64,000 bases of DNA from Theristus sp. LFF4_11 (GCA_030248135.1 JASANC010003066.1:363229-427228); one strand, 5' to 3'. Counted from the stretch's first letter, positions 24,101-39,100 are shown. Notes: a model not told the origin generated them from the sequence alone. Translations and numbers: made by a program.

Positions 24101-27100
24101 CATATTTATGAAACCCAAATCTTTCAAATCTAACATTACATTAGCGTCTAACGATCAGCTTTATTAAACCGGAAGCGCTTGGAACCCCTGGCTAGTCAGC
24201 AACACGGATATTTGATTAAACTTCATTACAGTTACCGCAGACATATAGTCATTAGTCACTGAGTCAGACCTGCTCAGTCATTAGTTCCCATAAATGTATT
24301 TTATGTAATGCCCAAAGTTTTTATTGCCGTCGCCTCATAAGCAACAACAACAACAACAAGCAAAATGAGCAAAATGCACACACCGATCCAGTGCATACAA
24401 AATGGTCTGTGTCTCGTTTGAATTAGCCCCACCCACACCATCATGGTCAAAATGAACTGAATTGTGCAATTGTTATTATATACATGCGCAAATCAATCTT
24501 TGACGCTGTGTTACCGTTAAGCACAGTTTGACTACGGTGTTAACCAAATTGTGTTTGGGTCTCGACACGAATTCAAACGTTTACGTTACGTCACAACCAT
24601 CCGACCTTGTTGAGTAACATAAACGGTTCAAGTCAAGAGCGAATTCACACAGAAATGCACAACTTTAACAGCATTCTTGAACAAATCGACGGTAGATTCG
24701 CTGCCGTGTCGTCATTGTAGTCGGAACGGAACTTTTTAAATCCAATAGCAGCCTCTGTTCCTACTTTAATGTGATGAGCATTAATTTTTTTACTGCGCTC
24801 TTGTCACTGAGCGAGTCAAGCGAAATACAACTGAAATGCACCTTGGTGCCGCTTCTAGCGAGCGATTTTTCTGTCTACACTTTTTTCGCAACACCCAGTT
24901 GCCACGCAAATAACATGTGTTCCTTGAGGAACATATATGAGTCAACTTTAACATCAGTTCATGATTTCAGCGCGAAACCGGAAACCACCATTAAAAAATA
25001 GGCTTTCGTTTCGTTCGCAGAATTACCAAGGAAATGTGGGGGTGAGAAATGCATTCACAAATATCTAGATAGTTACGTTCATTTTTTACCGCATTGGTTC
25101 GTGTCAGTTATGCATTTTTGCCGCTGTTTCGTTCAGCAATTTCTTATCCAACAATCCACTTACTCGAAGCTTCATGTCTTACAACTTGAGAAGCACTTGT
25201 CAGATGACATCGATATGTCGAAGAAAATACGAAACCCCGCCACCATTTTCTCATGCATCATTGAGTTCCGTTCAATTCTGCCTGTTTCAGAATAACTGCA
25301 GAAGCAAAGAACGCCGGAAACATACCGCTCGTGACTAATGATAAATTATACGGTTTTATTTTTAAAAAAGCACAACTACGTGTCTTGGCATCATTCCGAA
25401 TATGAGACCTTTTTGAAAAAGGCTTTTTTTCACCGAGTGACGTCAGATGAATGGATGAATCAAGTCTTGATGCGACGTGAAAAATATTTTCAAGAGAGCT
25501 GACCTCAACGTTAAAAGCATCAATTACTCCAAGCTCAATTGGGCAATACGAAAAAAAACAGTTTATAAATCACCCATCTGCGGTCCGTCAGTCACAAAAA
25601 GTAAGTTTGCATCTTTGTTCTTTTGGTCAACTTACGTCAGAATCTTATCGAAGTATCAGGAACGGAATAGAGAATCATGTGGGTTTTCATTGGATTCCAA
25701 GACGTGCCAAAAGCAAATTGGCAAAAAAATGATGACGCAATATCAGTAAAACAATTCAGAATCTGATTTAGGTACCCAGAAAAGCATATCCGACTGGAAG
25801 AAAGACATGAAAATAATGCAATTTCCGTATCGCGTCCAAGCAATAACACGATTATTTGTTTCTTTACATTATGGACACTGGTATCCGCTTCAGCGTAATT
25901 AAATCCGATCCGAACTAAACGCAATATGGAGTTCTAAAAATAATTTGCCAAGATAATAACTCAACATAACTCAGCCGCTCGGCAGCTCACAGTTGAGACA
26001 ACATAGCACTATCTTGTTTTGTAACACATGTATGATTGCGCAACTACATTCAACTATGATTTGGATAGAATTTCAAAAACGCAAAAACATATCCGTTTGA
26101 TGTCCTGTGATTTCGTTTATCTCCACTTGCGCGCGTCTTGGGACCCAATACAAACAATACAACCTGCCGCTTCAATGTTCACTGTGAACAAGGAACATTC
26201 TTTGCTATTTTTTTCAAATAAATTTACCTTCATAACCACTAACATAGTTACTCGGTTCGAAGATCCTATGAACTTGCAGTTTATGGAAATTTACAATTTT
26301 TATATATTTCGGACTAATATCACCTCATGCAGCATTCCACACGCGAGGTCTAAACTTTCACTAATATATAAATATAATAAATTTTATACATAACACTAAT
26401 AAACTTTCACCGCCCACGCGGTCTGCAATGATTAAACACATTCAAAAATCCCGTTTACAGGTAATCTCGCTCTCACACGGCAGACGACTAACATCATTGC
26501 TATTTTCCATCCATCCAATGTTGCAATCAACACCACCGCTAACACCATGAGCCCGAATGACACGATGTTGATTCTGCTGCTGACCACTGCGACCATTGTC
26601 TCGCTCGTCGCCGCAGTGCCGCCGCAGTGGATGTATCGGCCTCCGTCGAATCTCGAGAGCGCCATTAACGATTATGCCGGAGGTGACGCGAAAAAATCGC
26701 ATCCCACGAAACGACACCGACACCGGGACGAGCTCAGCAGCGCCGAGTATGACCAGAAGCTCGACGAGACGCTTAGTCGATTCGAGGATGACATCGTGGT
26801 GAGTGAGATCCATGGTTTTTGAGAGTTGAATGACGCCGAACTTTTAAATTTATAGTATCAATTTTTTAGGTTCTGCGACTCAATGCGTGTGCAGGCAGTT
26901 TCAATCATTATGTGGCGATGCAAAATCCCCTAAGTGACTCGGCCCTGTTCAGGGGACTCAGATCACTTTGCGCAATTTTGAATTCCCGCGTCATGCTTGA
27001 AACTCTTTCACCCATCTATGCTCGCATTCTGTCTCTGGACCAAAATAAACGATAATAGCAGCGTAGTAATCGATGTTTTCCCGTACAGTTCCCATTTTCC

Positions 27101-30100
27101 CGAACTAAACAGGCTGAAGCCGACCAACGATTGGCGCGCGAGCACAAACGATACAGCTGGGACTGGAACACAGCCACGAACACCGATTAACACTTGCTGA
27201 GTTAATGGACATGGACATTAACCTAGCCAACTGAAATGAACTCGCCAGCCTCGATCTCATTGCAAACTTTTTCATGTTTTTTCTCCAAAAACAACGCAAT
27301 TTCCTAACCGAACCGCAAATTGCTGTTTCTGACACAACAACACGTCTGGAATTCATTCATTCATTCATTTTATTTCGAAAGAACGAGGAAGCTTGTGATT
27401 CAACGACATTTAGTCGAGTCAAGACCAAGTAATGCTGAAACTAACCTTGGTGGACTAAATTTTTTCAATCCACGATACGGTACTATGGTTTTTTCATGCT
27501 TACGTGTCTCAATGGAGTTGTTGCGTGCAAATTTTGAGGCATTTGGGAAGAAAAAATTAATAAACTGCAAAAAAACATTTGAATGTGCTTGGGATTCAAC
27601 AAACAAGAAAAAAGCTTTCGTTGATAGCTTTAACGTTGACATCGCCATAAAAGACCAAGCATTTTGTTTCGTGACTTCAAACTAGCGTCAGCACTTTTTT
27701 ATAATCCAGCTTTCCACAGTCAGTTTTCGAATGTGCTATTGAAAATTCTTGCTTTCCAAGTCAGCATACAAAATGCACTGTTGCTTCATCAAACCCATCG
27801 TACTCTCCATTCTGATTCTCCTGTTTATTTACCTATCATGTTCACTCAAAATGTATCCGGCTCATCATTTTTCAAAAATGACGTCACAATGTTTGCAAAA
27901 AAAACCCAAGTATACCACAGGAATTGTAATGGAATAGCAAAAACACATCACGGCTCCGACCGTATTGAATGTCGAGTCGATGTTGTTCGTGCATGTAAAC
28001 CACAATGACACACATCCACGGAGTCAACCGAGTCAAAAATGAACAGACACCACCCACCCAGAAGAAACCACGCAATCAGTGTCGGCGGCACCCTCACAGC
28101 GCAAAAAAAACCATGGCTAGAACCACAAATATTACTGGTGTTTACTTTTCGTCGCTGAAGACGACGACGATACAAGACGATCTTTGAAAAAACCAAGCAT
28201 AACACCTACATTTTTAGAAACACGCGACAAACGCTGCAATTTGATATCTTTGTCGTCAGAAACCACGCAATAGAAACAAACAAATAAACACCGGGAAACG
28301 TCATTTCTTGAGCGCGTTTTTTGCAGTTCCAAGAAACGCCCTTTTAACACCAACCAGCATTGAAAGCGCAGTTTTGCTGGAACCAAAACCTGCAATAGCC
28401 ACTGATCCAAGCTCCAAAACTACTTACTTCGAGATTTTGGTTGCCAAAAGCATAGCAAGACTGGTTCACTCCCGAGATGAAAATTGACTTCCGTTAAAGG
28501 TCGACGTTTGGTACATTCTTGTCGCACAAACCTGATATTCTCAACATTGACTGTTTCGAGACCAAATAAGGTAGATGCTAGATAGCGCGGTCAGAAAGCG
28601 CCAAGTTGGATAATGGATGACATAAAACTAAGAGCCGTCATAAGCATCATCCTTTGTCATCAAAAATAACAATCTACCCAATAGTGAAGTAAAATTAAAC
28701 CATCTATTATTGGGGGGCGTCCTTGCACACCGTGGATCACAACACCTTATCATCCTGCCTTTGGTGTTACTTGTGACAATCATTTCTCTCGAGTGCCCAC
28801 ACGTTTAATCCAGCTCACCTCGCCTGTTTCAAAGCTTTTTTACTTGATTGCTCAAATCAATCACACCACACATAGCGATTCGCTCGTTCATGTTTGTTAA
28901 GCCGTCAAACTACGGTGTTATCGTGGAATACATGTGAAAATTTTCACCAAAAAAAAACAAGAAACATTGCTCTTTGTTTGCATAACGGTTGTATGATCGT
29001 TTTCAACATGTTTGCAGAGCAAAATAGCAACATGCACCAACGTGGAGAACAGTGGAAATTATGTAACACACGTAAAACATTCGTTTGAGCTTATTTTGCA
29101 CCGAGTAAAATTCTGTTTTACTGTTCAGTAATACAAAATTATTTTGTTCAACATCCATGGCTGTTCAGCGGAGATTGAATCCCAGTGAACGAAAAAAAAT
29201 AACCGTGATACCATTTGGATTGCCACCCACACTTCATTGTGTCGCGTCACCCAAAACAGGTGCTTCACCCTTTCTGATGTCACTGCCTTGGATTGGAACT
29301 GAGCGTTCTGTGTCTGGTAAAAGGATATTTTTCAACAAACCAAACCACCCTGCCACAATGTTCATCTGCACGAAAGCGAAGTAGAACGTGCGAAAACTGA
29401 TAAGACTTCAAGACACCATTCTTATCGAGCAGTAATCGCAGTATCCCATCATAACTTATAAGCGTAATGGATTTCGATTTTAAAGATTGGTTACCTTAGC
29501 GCCTAGCCCTTCCCACACAAATTGTCACCCAGATTGGTTCATAGTCAAAATATTGTACCACGCAACTTCAAGAAGTTACGGAGTTTCGCGCATAACTCAT
29601 TACTTTAATGTATCATTTCCCAAGTGGTTGATGCATTTGCACTTACATGTATATGTATTTCATTGGACTGTATTAAGATTTTTACAAAAATACGTGGGTT
29701 CCTGACATCCAACGCTGTCAAAATTCAACGGTGCATGATTGAGCTGACTGCATTGAACTGTAAAACTACTGAATAAACCATGGCAAGCAAAAACCACATG
29801 TGGACTATACTGCTCGTGCCCGATTAAAAATGGGCCCGACTTCCTAAATTTGAATTTGATTCATAGACACGGACCTGCCATAAAAACTTAAATACCAACA
29901 ATGATTTTGAAAAACTTGCACGACCATATTCGCATTTTCATGAAACCAAAACAGTGGCATACAATGAATGAATCTTAAACACTGCTTTATTTACAACCAT
30001 GCTTGTTACCCCACGCGCTCGGCTTGTCATAAAGTATCACTCACACCACCAAGTTAATCGTCAGCAAACACCATCACAAAAATAGGTTGTTTTCTTGTGA

Positions 30101-33100
30101 CTGAAAAAATATAGGTACTTAAGAACAGCTTCCGATCTAAAACCGCTCCATTAAGAGGTTTATGCTTGTTTTGGCGCTCAATTTGCCACCTCTTTAAATC
30201 AACTGTCTGCGACAACAACACACTGTTGTCGGATAGCATCGCTTGAAAAACAGTTTCAGTAAGGCTCCGTTCCAAATCTGAGTAATTTTTTAGCATCAAC
30301 CAACCAGTGATGCTTTCACTTAGAGATACCACACCGGAAACAAACAGCCCTGACAACAGCGCCGCAGCGGCGTTTTGGTCTAAACTCAGCACGACCGTAT
30401 TACAAATTTTGCACTGTCAAACACTGGAAAAACATTTCGAATTACTGAATTTCAGGGGCAACACCGAAAATTACGAGTATAATCATTCTTCCCGACCGTA
30501 CCGAGTACAAAAAGACACGCGAACAAAATGACTCAAACGACATCGTCGACGACGACCATCATGATGGCGATGAGCTGTGCGATGATGCTCGTGGTGGTCG
30601 AGGCGACTCCGATGCACAACGATCAGCTGATCTTCGATCCCTATTTCAGACTGCACAAACGCGGCGGAATCAGTCGAACGCAGTTGATGTCGATTTTACG
30701 CGGCATTAACAACCGGGAACAGGTGAGAGCTCGTTTGTCAGTAGAATTCATCAAAGTTTTGCGAAGAGCAAGTTACGACCAGGTTGGAGCCAATTATATC
30801 AGGTTAAGGGGTATTCATGAACCCGTATTTAATGATTGCGTTGCTACGTCTTGACACAGCTACTTCAAATACTGCTTCATGAATGCTGCTGCAGACCGCT
30901 GCACCAGTGGCTTGTCCGTTCGACGGACGTAAAGTTGACCGGCAGTTAAAAGCGGTCACAGATTTCTGTGGGAACAGCGAACGACTAACAACTACCGAAC
31001 TAAGCATCCTTTATTTGTCTTAACGCAAAAACACGCTTCGTTTCCCCCCTCCATTTTCAGCGATCCGATCCAGCGATGGAGCCGTTCATTCTGGTCGACG
31101 GCACCGACATGGACCGAGAGGCGCGCGACTTCCGCAAACCGCTGCGATTCGGCAGACGTTGAGACAGAACCAGTGTAAAACGGTGGCGACGTTGGAAGTA
31201 GCCAACACGAGACAAACTAGCTCCATATCAACCAGCAAAACTCTTGTTGTTCTCTTTCTAACCTTCCAAATAATTCACTGTGATTTCAGCGGGCAATAAT
31301 GGAAGTTAGATAACTAACCAAAAACAAAAAACAACGATTTGAATTCAGCCGACACCACGGTATTCATTTATGGTGATCGTTCTTTGAAACTTCCCCTGTC
31401 ATGTTACCACGGCAGCTTCTTTTCTTGCATCAAATTTTGCATAAAAAACTGATGACCGAGACTAAAAGTTCCCATTCAAACGGTGAATTTTTGTGATTCT
31501 TTTTGCGTTTTTTTGAGCTGCGAGTTGTTTACAGCTTTCCGTTTGACAGAATGATTACTGGCAATAAATAAAAATATGCCAATAAAATAACACGGCATCT
31601 CCACTTCCGTCAGTCCAAGAAAAACAATGAAGCCCTTTTCTCAGTCCCACTCCGGCACGTGTGTGTGCGTGCGCGCAACCAAAGTGATGTTGAGGAAACA
31701 GACTCATCACGCTGAATGAGGCCTCTTTTGCATAGTTTCGCCGCGGCGTTATGTTTTCCAACCGGCCTCATTATTCCCAACGCAACGGTAATATGGCAAT
31801 GTGCGTGCTGTGCGCTGTGGAAACAACACCAAGACAGCCGAAAAACTCTTGCTCTTACGCCTGCCGGTTGATAAAAGCCGACCAAAAACACACACGACAA
31901 ACACGCACGACGCTTAAAAGGGCATTGATACAGGGGATCACATAAGGCGTTGATAACCGACCAAGGTGCATCTTCAGAGCAACATCTTATGGCGGAAACT
32001 AAACAGAAAAAACCGTCACCAAATTAAAAAAAACATCTAAATATTCTCCGCTTCTTTAACTTCAAATCGAACATACGCTGCGTAGGTGTGCACACTGCAG
32101 AATAATAGTAACGGTGGTATTTCCTATAACGACACGACACTCAAGCCGATGAGACGACAGCAAGGGCGCTTTCATAATACCGGGCACCCCCAACCACACA
32201 GTGCAAGAGACAGCGGAGTCAAAAAAGGATAGCTGGATGCGAAATCTGAGCAAGCAAGCAAAGACACGACACAGTTGTTCGGTCGCTTTGAAAACAACAC
32301 AAGAAAAGATGCGCAGCGACTAACGAGGCTACGTAAACCAGAGAAACACAAAAAAAAGTTCAACGGAACATCCGAAAAGGTTCCACGCTGCACTTGAGTG
32401 GGTGTGTGTGGAGTGACAAAATTTCCCTTTTTTGCTTTTTGGAACGATTTTTGAAGCCGCCGTCTTTCAACAGGTTCACACTCTAGGTTGGATGGAACAC
32501 AGAAGATAAAAAAGTCAAAGATCTCAAAGTAACATTTTATTGTCAACTCAACTGCTGTTCCCCCTTCCACCTTCTTGAAAACACGTTTTTTTGAAAACAA
32601 ATAGAGAATTGGCATAGTCCCTATTCCTACTAACAAAACTTTATTGGCTTTTTGAACACTTCATTCATCACTCTGAGACCAGCATTACACTACTATACTA
32701 CTGAACCGTGAACATTACACTGTCATTGTTCTAGACATCGTTTGCTGTATGGCGGTGTAGTAACAACATTGCACAATTTCCGATCATCCACTAAATATTC
32801 AGTCGAACACAAATTATTCACTCACGACACTTTTCGTAAGAATTCCCGATTTATTTCGTAATTTATTCTGCCCCTTCACAAGAGAGACGTTCTGTGGCCA
32901 GAACAACTTTCGCGTGGATAGGGTTTTGCAAATGTCTTAAAGCGATCGAGCAATAACTGTAACAAGTGTAATGAAAACAAAAACGTTAGTGTAAAACGTT
33001 TAACAAAAACTTTTTTGTTAGACAAAACGCACCGGAACAAATTTGGCGCCCAGCAGATGGCGAAATTCTGGGTGTCCATTTCGGTTTTCGCGCGCTGCCC

Positions 33101-36100
33101 GCTCATACGAGACAGATGACGCATCAAATAGCCGGCAGTCCTGTGGATTTGCGTCAAATTCAGTAAATCTTTGTTTGAACTTTTCGGTTCTGGAGCTAAC
33201 ATTTTCGCCGACCAGCACCAGGACCAGACAAAGTCCACAGTAAAACTTTATAAATTATAAAAAATCAGCTGATTGGTTGGTGATCACGTGCATGCATGCT
33301 GTCTGTGCAGGCATTGCCGTGGAGGCGGAGTCTGTCCTGCACAGAAAGCAAGTATCACGTAATCACCAGCCAATCGTCTGATTGCCTATAATTTGGAGTT
33401 CGACTGCAGAGTCTGTCCATTTCAACCCAACACCACTTCACCTGTAATTCGGCGGCGGCAGTTGCTGCACTAAATGCTCCAAATATTCACATTTCTCTTC
33501 GTCCGTGTTTGCGCGCTCTGCTGTCTCCTAAAAAATCAAAAAAAATTCTAGTCAATTCTGAAACTCACTCTCCTGACAGCATTCTGTGTTTGTTTCCTTA
33601 TTAGAGATGAAAAATTTGTGGCGACCAAAAAAGAGATGCAAAACAGGTGTTTGTAATAAAAATTATCACTGTTTAACCACACGAACCATTTGTCAACCCA
33701 TCAATGTTTGGTTTTAGTGTTAGCAACTAAAATTTAACGTGAGCGAGTCGAGACCACAAGCACAACTTAAGAAAACAACCATTTTTGTGTCGTATCCCCT
33801 TCCCGAGCGAACCACTGTGTTGAAAACGAGAAAATAATGGCAGTATTTTCTATCACTTGTTCTTTTACCGCATTTTGTCTTTGCACAAAGAAACTTCTGA
33901 ACAAAGCCGGTGGACCAAAAAATGCAAAATCAGTGCTGCTGTGACGGTTATCATGGGAATAACAAAACGCAAGCATCAGAGACCGGCTCAAACCTATTTT
34001 TAACAAGTCCCTGAAGAGACAATAGCAATAATGCATTTGCCCTTTCGCCGCTCGTGTCCATGATGTTTTTCCGGTCTGAACATGAAAACAGCGCACAAAA
34101 CCTATGCACCAGACAGATAAGGTAATACAACGTTTAAACCGCGCTGTGAAAAACTTGCTAACTGTAAATAAACTGAAAAAAATAATCCGCACCGGATACC
34201 AATAAACAAACATTGAAAAACCTCATGTGAACACGGGAATCTGAGATAAGCGACAGTTGAACTTGTACACACACGCACGCACACACACACACGCCACCGA
34301 AATACTTGTTTGAAGGATTGAAGACTTCGCACTTTGCTCCACATCAGCTATGTCTATAGCAACAAAACAAACACACTGGCACGGTACACACACTGTAACC
34401 TTGACTTGATATAATGTACAACAGCATGCGCGTCTTGTTTATCACTGAGCATTGTCAGATCTCACACAACGTGCCACAAAACTGCAGTGGATTCAAAGTG
34501 TGCGGCCTTGAACGCGTGCATGATGGGCTGATCTCAGTTCCAGTCTGACATGTTCTACTAAACAAACTATACAAACAAATGAAACACCAGTGCTCGAACA
34601 GACGCCACGACCAACCATGAACTGGCTGTATAAGTGATATGTGAACAGTGGGTTCGGCAGCTCGCGGAAGTACATCTTCAACACCGAGGCGACGCAGTGC
34701 GAGTCGCGTTTGTAGCGCTCTTCCAACAGATTCGGCTGTTCGTTCGAGTCGAATGCTAGTCTGAAAATGAAAAAAATGAACTCCGGTGCCGTTTTTACGG
34801 GTTGGTTATTGATTGACTGATTCTGAATCTCAGAAATTCGAAAGTGTCAATATATTCCGCTGGTTGCTTTTTCATCGTGAGCTTGTAATAATATTTCAGA
34901 GATTCCTAGATTGACTGAACGAGACAAGTGGTCAACGGAACTGAGTGTTGAGTTGAATTCATGTTTCGGTGGAAAAATCATTGCACCGCTTTCTCCTTTG
35001 AAGCGCATGAGCGCCCTCGAGAAAGTTATCCAATTTTCTGACCAGCGAAATCTGCAAAACTAACCGATCTGCAACCAAAAACCTCGTCACTTTCACCTGC
35101 GATGTTGAACTGTTGAATGTTGAATGTCACTCACCTCAACTGTTGAATGTTCGACTGAATGCCGGAGATGCGATAAATGCCGCTGATGATCGCATGCTGC
35201 TCGATGAAGCGCACGCACGACGAAACGACGTGAGGCACTGCACGGTGAACGGAGATGTCACGAGATTGGGGGCGGGGCCAAATGGGGAGAATGGAGTTGG
35301 GAGTAAATGTGAGACGTTGATTGTGGGAGGAAGTTGCAACACGTTGAGTTTTGGAGAAAATTGTGAAACGTTGAGTTTCGGAGAAAATGTGGCAAATTGA
35401 ACCTGGGAGAAAGGTGTGAAAAGTTGATATTCAGAAAAAAGGAGTATGAGTGCGAAGATGAGAATTTAGAAACAAAACGCATGATCAGCGAATAATTGAA
35501 ATTTATAAAAAGTCAAGAATTGAAACGCAAAAAAAACGAAGAGACAAGAAACAACCAGCCGCAAAACTCCAACCTTCCACGCCGGTGCACTCGATGTGCT
35601 CCGCCAGATCGCACCCAAAAACGCGCTCTTTCAAAATTCCGGTCTCCTTTAATCGCTTTCGAGACGGCCGATTCGACAGAAAGCCGCGCATGAACGTGAC
35701 GACTTTGCCGCGGTTGCTCGCCACTGCACAATGATTTTTAGATTTGATCTTTTGATTACAAATAAGGAGCTATACAAAACAACACAAAGACGCAAAACCG
35801 GCATATCCCCGAGTCCCTACTGCAGAAACTGTTATCTTGTCTTGTTTGTTATCAGAAAATGTCTTGTCCAATTTTGTTCACGTCTTTTCTGTGGTTCACC
35901 GTGAAACGCAAAACCTTCATAAAAAACACAGATAAATGCACACGGTGTCTGAGTACAAGACGAGTAAAAAATGGCAATTGGGATATTAAAAAAAAAACAT
36001 AAATCACGCAAAAAACTCACACGAATTGCCAGAGGCGGTGGCGTTCAAAACTGAAGCCGGCAAAGTTTGACGGGCGCGGTTACCGAACAATTGGACGCAT

Positions 36101-39100
36101 TCACTCGGGAAGAAACCGACCTGACGTTAGAAAATAAAACAGTTCAAATTGCTCGGTTCGACACAAATTCATCACACCAGCCCAAACTGCTCCGTTAATC
36201 TTATTCAATTCAGCTCCATTGAGGCTATTCTTGGTTTTTCAGCTGCATTGAAGCTGCGCTTTTGTCTCCAGCTCAAGCCACACGTTCGGTCATTTGTCAT
36301 AGTCATGCATTTCTTCCGCTCCGAAACGAGTCAGAATGTACGAATGGGGATTGGAACTTCAAATACAAACACTCGAATGCCGGTTTGCGTCGGAAGCTAT
36401 GAAAAAAACTCGAAACCAAAGCGTCCAGATCAGAAAGAGAGACCGAAAGAAAAAAACTGAAAAACGACGACCTGAAAGCGATCGGCGGCGACACGCAGCG
36501 GATTCGTGGTGTCCTCGCTGAGTCGCATTTTGATGGTCGACATCGCGGACACGTCCAACGCAGTGGCAGCAGCGTCTTGTTGCGGTTGCGTTGAACTGGA
36601 CGCAATAGACGACGTCGACATGATCGTCAGCTTGCCACGCCACCACAGCGACTCGGACGCCGGCGGCATGTCGATCACGGACACGATGTCACCGACCTGG
36701 AGGAGGGGCGGGGATAGGGATACACTGCAACTGCAAGAGAGGGACACGCAATCCGCGGACTGGCTGATTCTCAGTTGGCCTTACTGATTATTGATTATTG
36801 GTCCTCCTGCCCCGCTCGAAGTAGCCAATAATCGACATGTTAGATAGAAGCCAGAAACAAGACACAAATGCATTTGTTACACAGATGGATTGCAACACCA
36901 AATGTTGAATGCAGTGCTATTGCTGTTTGTCGCGAGATAGAGAGAACCAACGAAGACTAATGGCTATTCAAACAAAGAAAAAAGGTTCCTTTATTACATT
37001 ACAGTTAAGTCATCAGAATTCAGAACATTCTTGGGACATTTCATGTTTGGCTTCTTTCGGCTCTGTGAAAAGTTGTACATTTCTTTGAGGATTCACTAAA
37101 ATTCTATCTCGAACGAACAAACACAAACATGACAAAAAACCAAAAAACCGGCCAGGCTCACTCGTAACGTCAGCTCATCGCAGTCCGCCGCATCGTATTT
37201 CCGCACCACGAACGCAGCGCCAATCGCCGGCGTGTTGATCGGCGTCTCCTCGGCCGACATCAGATGATTACCGCGGCTGTCCAACTGAAACCGGTTGTTA
37301 CGATTTTTGGTAGGTTTTTCAATTTCTGCATCCGTCAGCAGAAGACGGTCACGTGGTTTCAGACACTCTGGTCACCACAGGTCCGATTTTTGAAATAACC
37401 ACACGTGCACAAAACCGCACACACACATGAGCCTCGTCGAAGTGGGACGATGTTACAAAAAATCCAAAAGTACCGATTATTCACGGACGTATCCAGCTCC
37501 CCGCATCCATCCCCCCATGAATAAACAGAGCGAACTGGTTTTGTTAAGAAAACCAATCGCGCAAACCTCGAGCCATTTCAGCACCGGGTAGCATGTAATC
37601 AAGCTGCCAGTCAACTCGGACAATCTGCACATGTACGATTGCAGAGAGAACAGAATCTCCTGAAAACACAATATACAGTCGGGAACAACGTATAATTGTG
37701 TAATCACAAATAAACAGCTTAAAAACCACGTACAAACCCGTTTTGTACTGTAAACTCAACTCAGTGTCTCTAAGCCAGACGTTCCTCATTTTCACGTCTA
37801 ATATGAACGCACCAATCAGAGCAAATCACGTTTTGAGTTTTGAAAAACTCTGTTCATTTTGCTCACTACAATTTATCAAAAATTCAAATTTATCAAAAAA
37901 AGCACTCACATCGACCGATTGTCGCCTGAGGATTGGTGACGTCACAGGCGGCAGTTCAGGCAGTCGACTGTAGCGCCGGTCGTAAACGCATCTGAGCAAA
38001 ACAAAAACAGTTGAAACCTAGGTTTTTTTTCAAAAAGTCGGTTCTGCAATTTGCAGAAATTTGGTAAAAAAATTCTGCAAATGAAATTTGGTTTTTGCAA
38101 ATTTCAAAAACACGACGAAAATGGTTTTTGTGCTTGTTAAATGGCATTTTTTTCGCTCTGAGCATCATTTCTTAACGATGCGCAGAATTGCAATTGCCAA
38201 TTGCATTGTTTTACCGCAGAATTTTTCAAAGATTCAGAAAAAACACCAAAACCAAACCAGATTGCCAAACCAAACAAATCACCAATCATTCGTTTCAAAT
38301 CATTCAACCAAACAACAACACAATCAATATCAAATGAAACCCCTCATTGCTCAAATTCCGCAACCAAAGCGATGGCTTCGGTTGGTTCGACGTTCGCAAA
38401 GGTGCAGTTCACTTTGTTCGGTTTGATTTTGTATCGCCTCTTCCCTCTTTGTTTTCATCCCCAGATACTGCATGCTTGCCTGCAGTTATACTCGGACCAG
38501 GAAATTGAATTCGTTCGCGTTTGAATCGTTTTCATTCGTCCGCGATACTGCCCTTGCTCGGCAAAATTGATGAATAAAACTGGTGCAGATACAGCAGATG
38601 AGATCGGCATTTCCGTACGCCAGCAGCTGTTCAGATCCATCCATCTCAGACGGTAGAATGTTTAGGCAGCCTGTAGAACGCTGTGCGCGTCTTCGAATCG
38701 GTTGCTGAGATTCTCGACAAGCTCGACGACAAACTTGCGCACCGTACCTCCGCCAATGTCTTATTTTTGGATCTTTTGCTGTGTGGATGATGGATCACTT
38801 CATTCTAATTCCAAACAGAAAGTCTAACAGCAAACAATAATTTTCGATTTGATCTGATTCTGTTTTATTTTTCGAATTTGAAATACTCCGATTTTATTTA
38901 CGAAGGCAACACAAAACGCCAATCATTGCGCTACAGCAACCGCCGAAACAACTGTTTTTGACAAAAAAAACTTTGAAATTTCTTCCATGTTGATGTGAAA
39001 CCTCAGTCAAGCGCTAAGCACAAAATGAATATTGCAGAACCAAAGTTTGTATGCAAATCTGTTTCTGCAATTTGCAGAAATCTTGTAAAAAATTTCTGCA

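Larger units (their letters stand above)
23621..33032. other. 9.4-kb RhoGAP intron hosting two genes on the opposite strand
   Basis: The donor follows ...NLF(R) at 33,033 and the acceptor is TTTTCCAG at 23,621. It interrupts the RhoGAP domain just after WAPNLFR. Its interior carries the two plus-strand secreted-peptide genes below and a short MITE at 30,805-30,895. The stretches 23,630-26,540, 27,600-30,520 and 31,600-33,030 are AT-rich with no exon I can support. The acceptor is a tandem CAGCAG (NAGNAG), so an extra Ser is optional. Confidence 0.8.

Noticed and set aside
26867..27050. In-frame extension of nested peptide gene 1 after a TTTTAG acceptor
   Set aside because: Composition is intron-like and it does not end in peptide-processing features. 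The 27,113 acceptor gives a short, basic-site-containing exon in phase.
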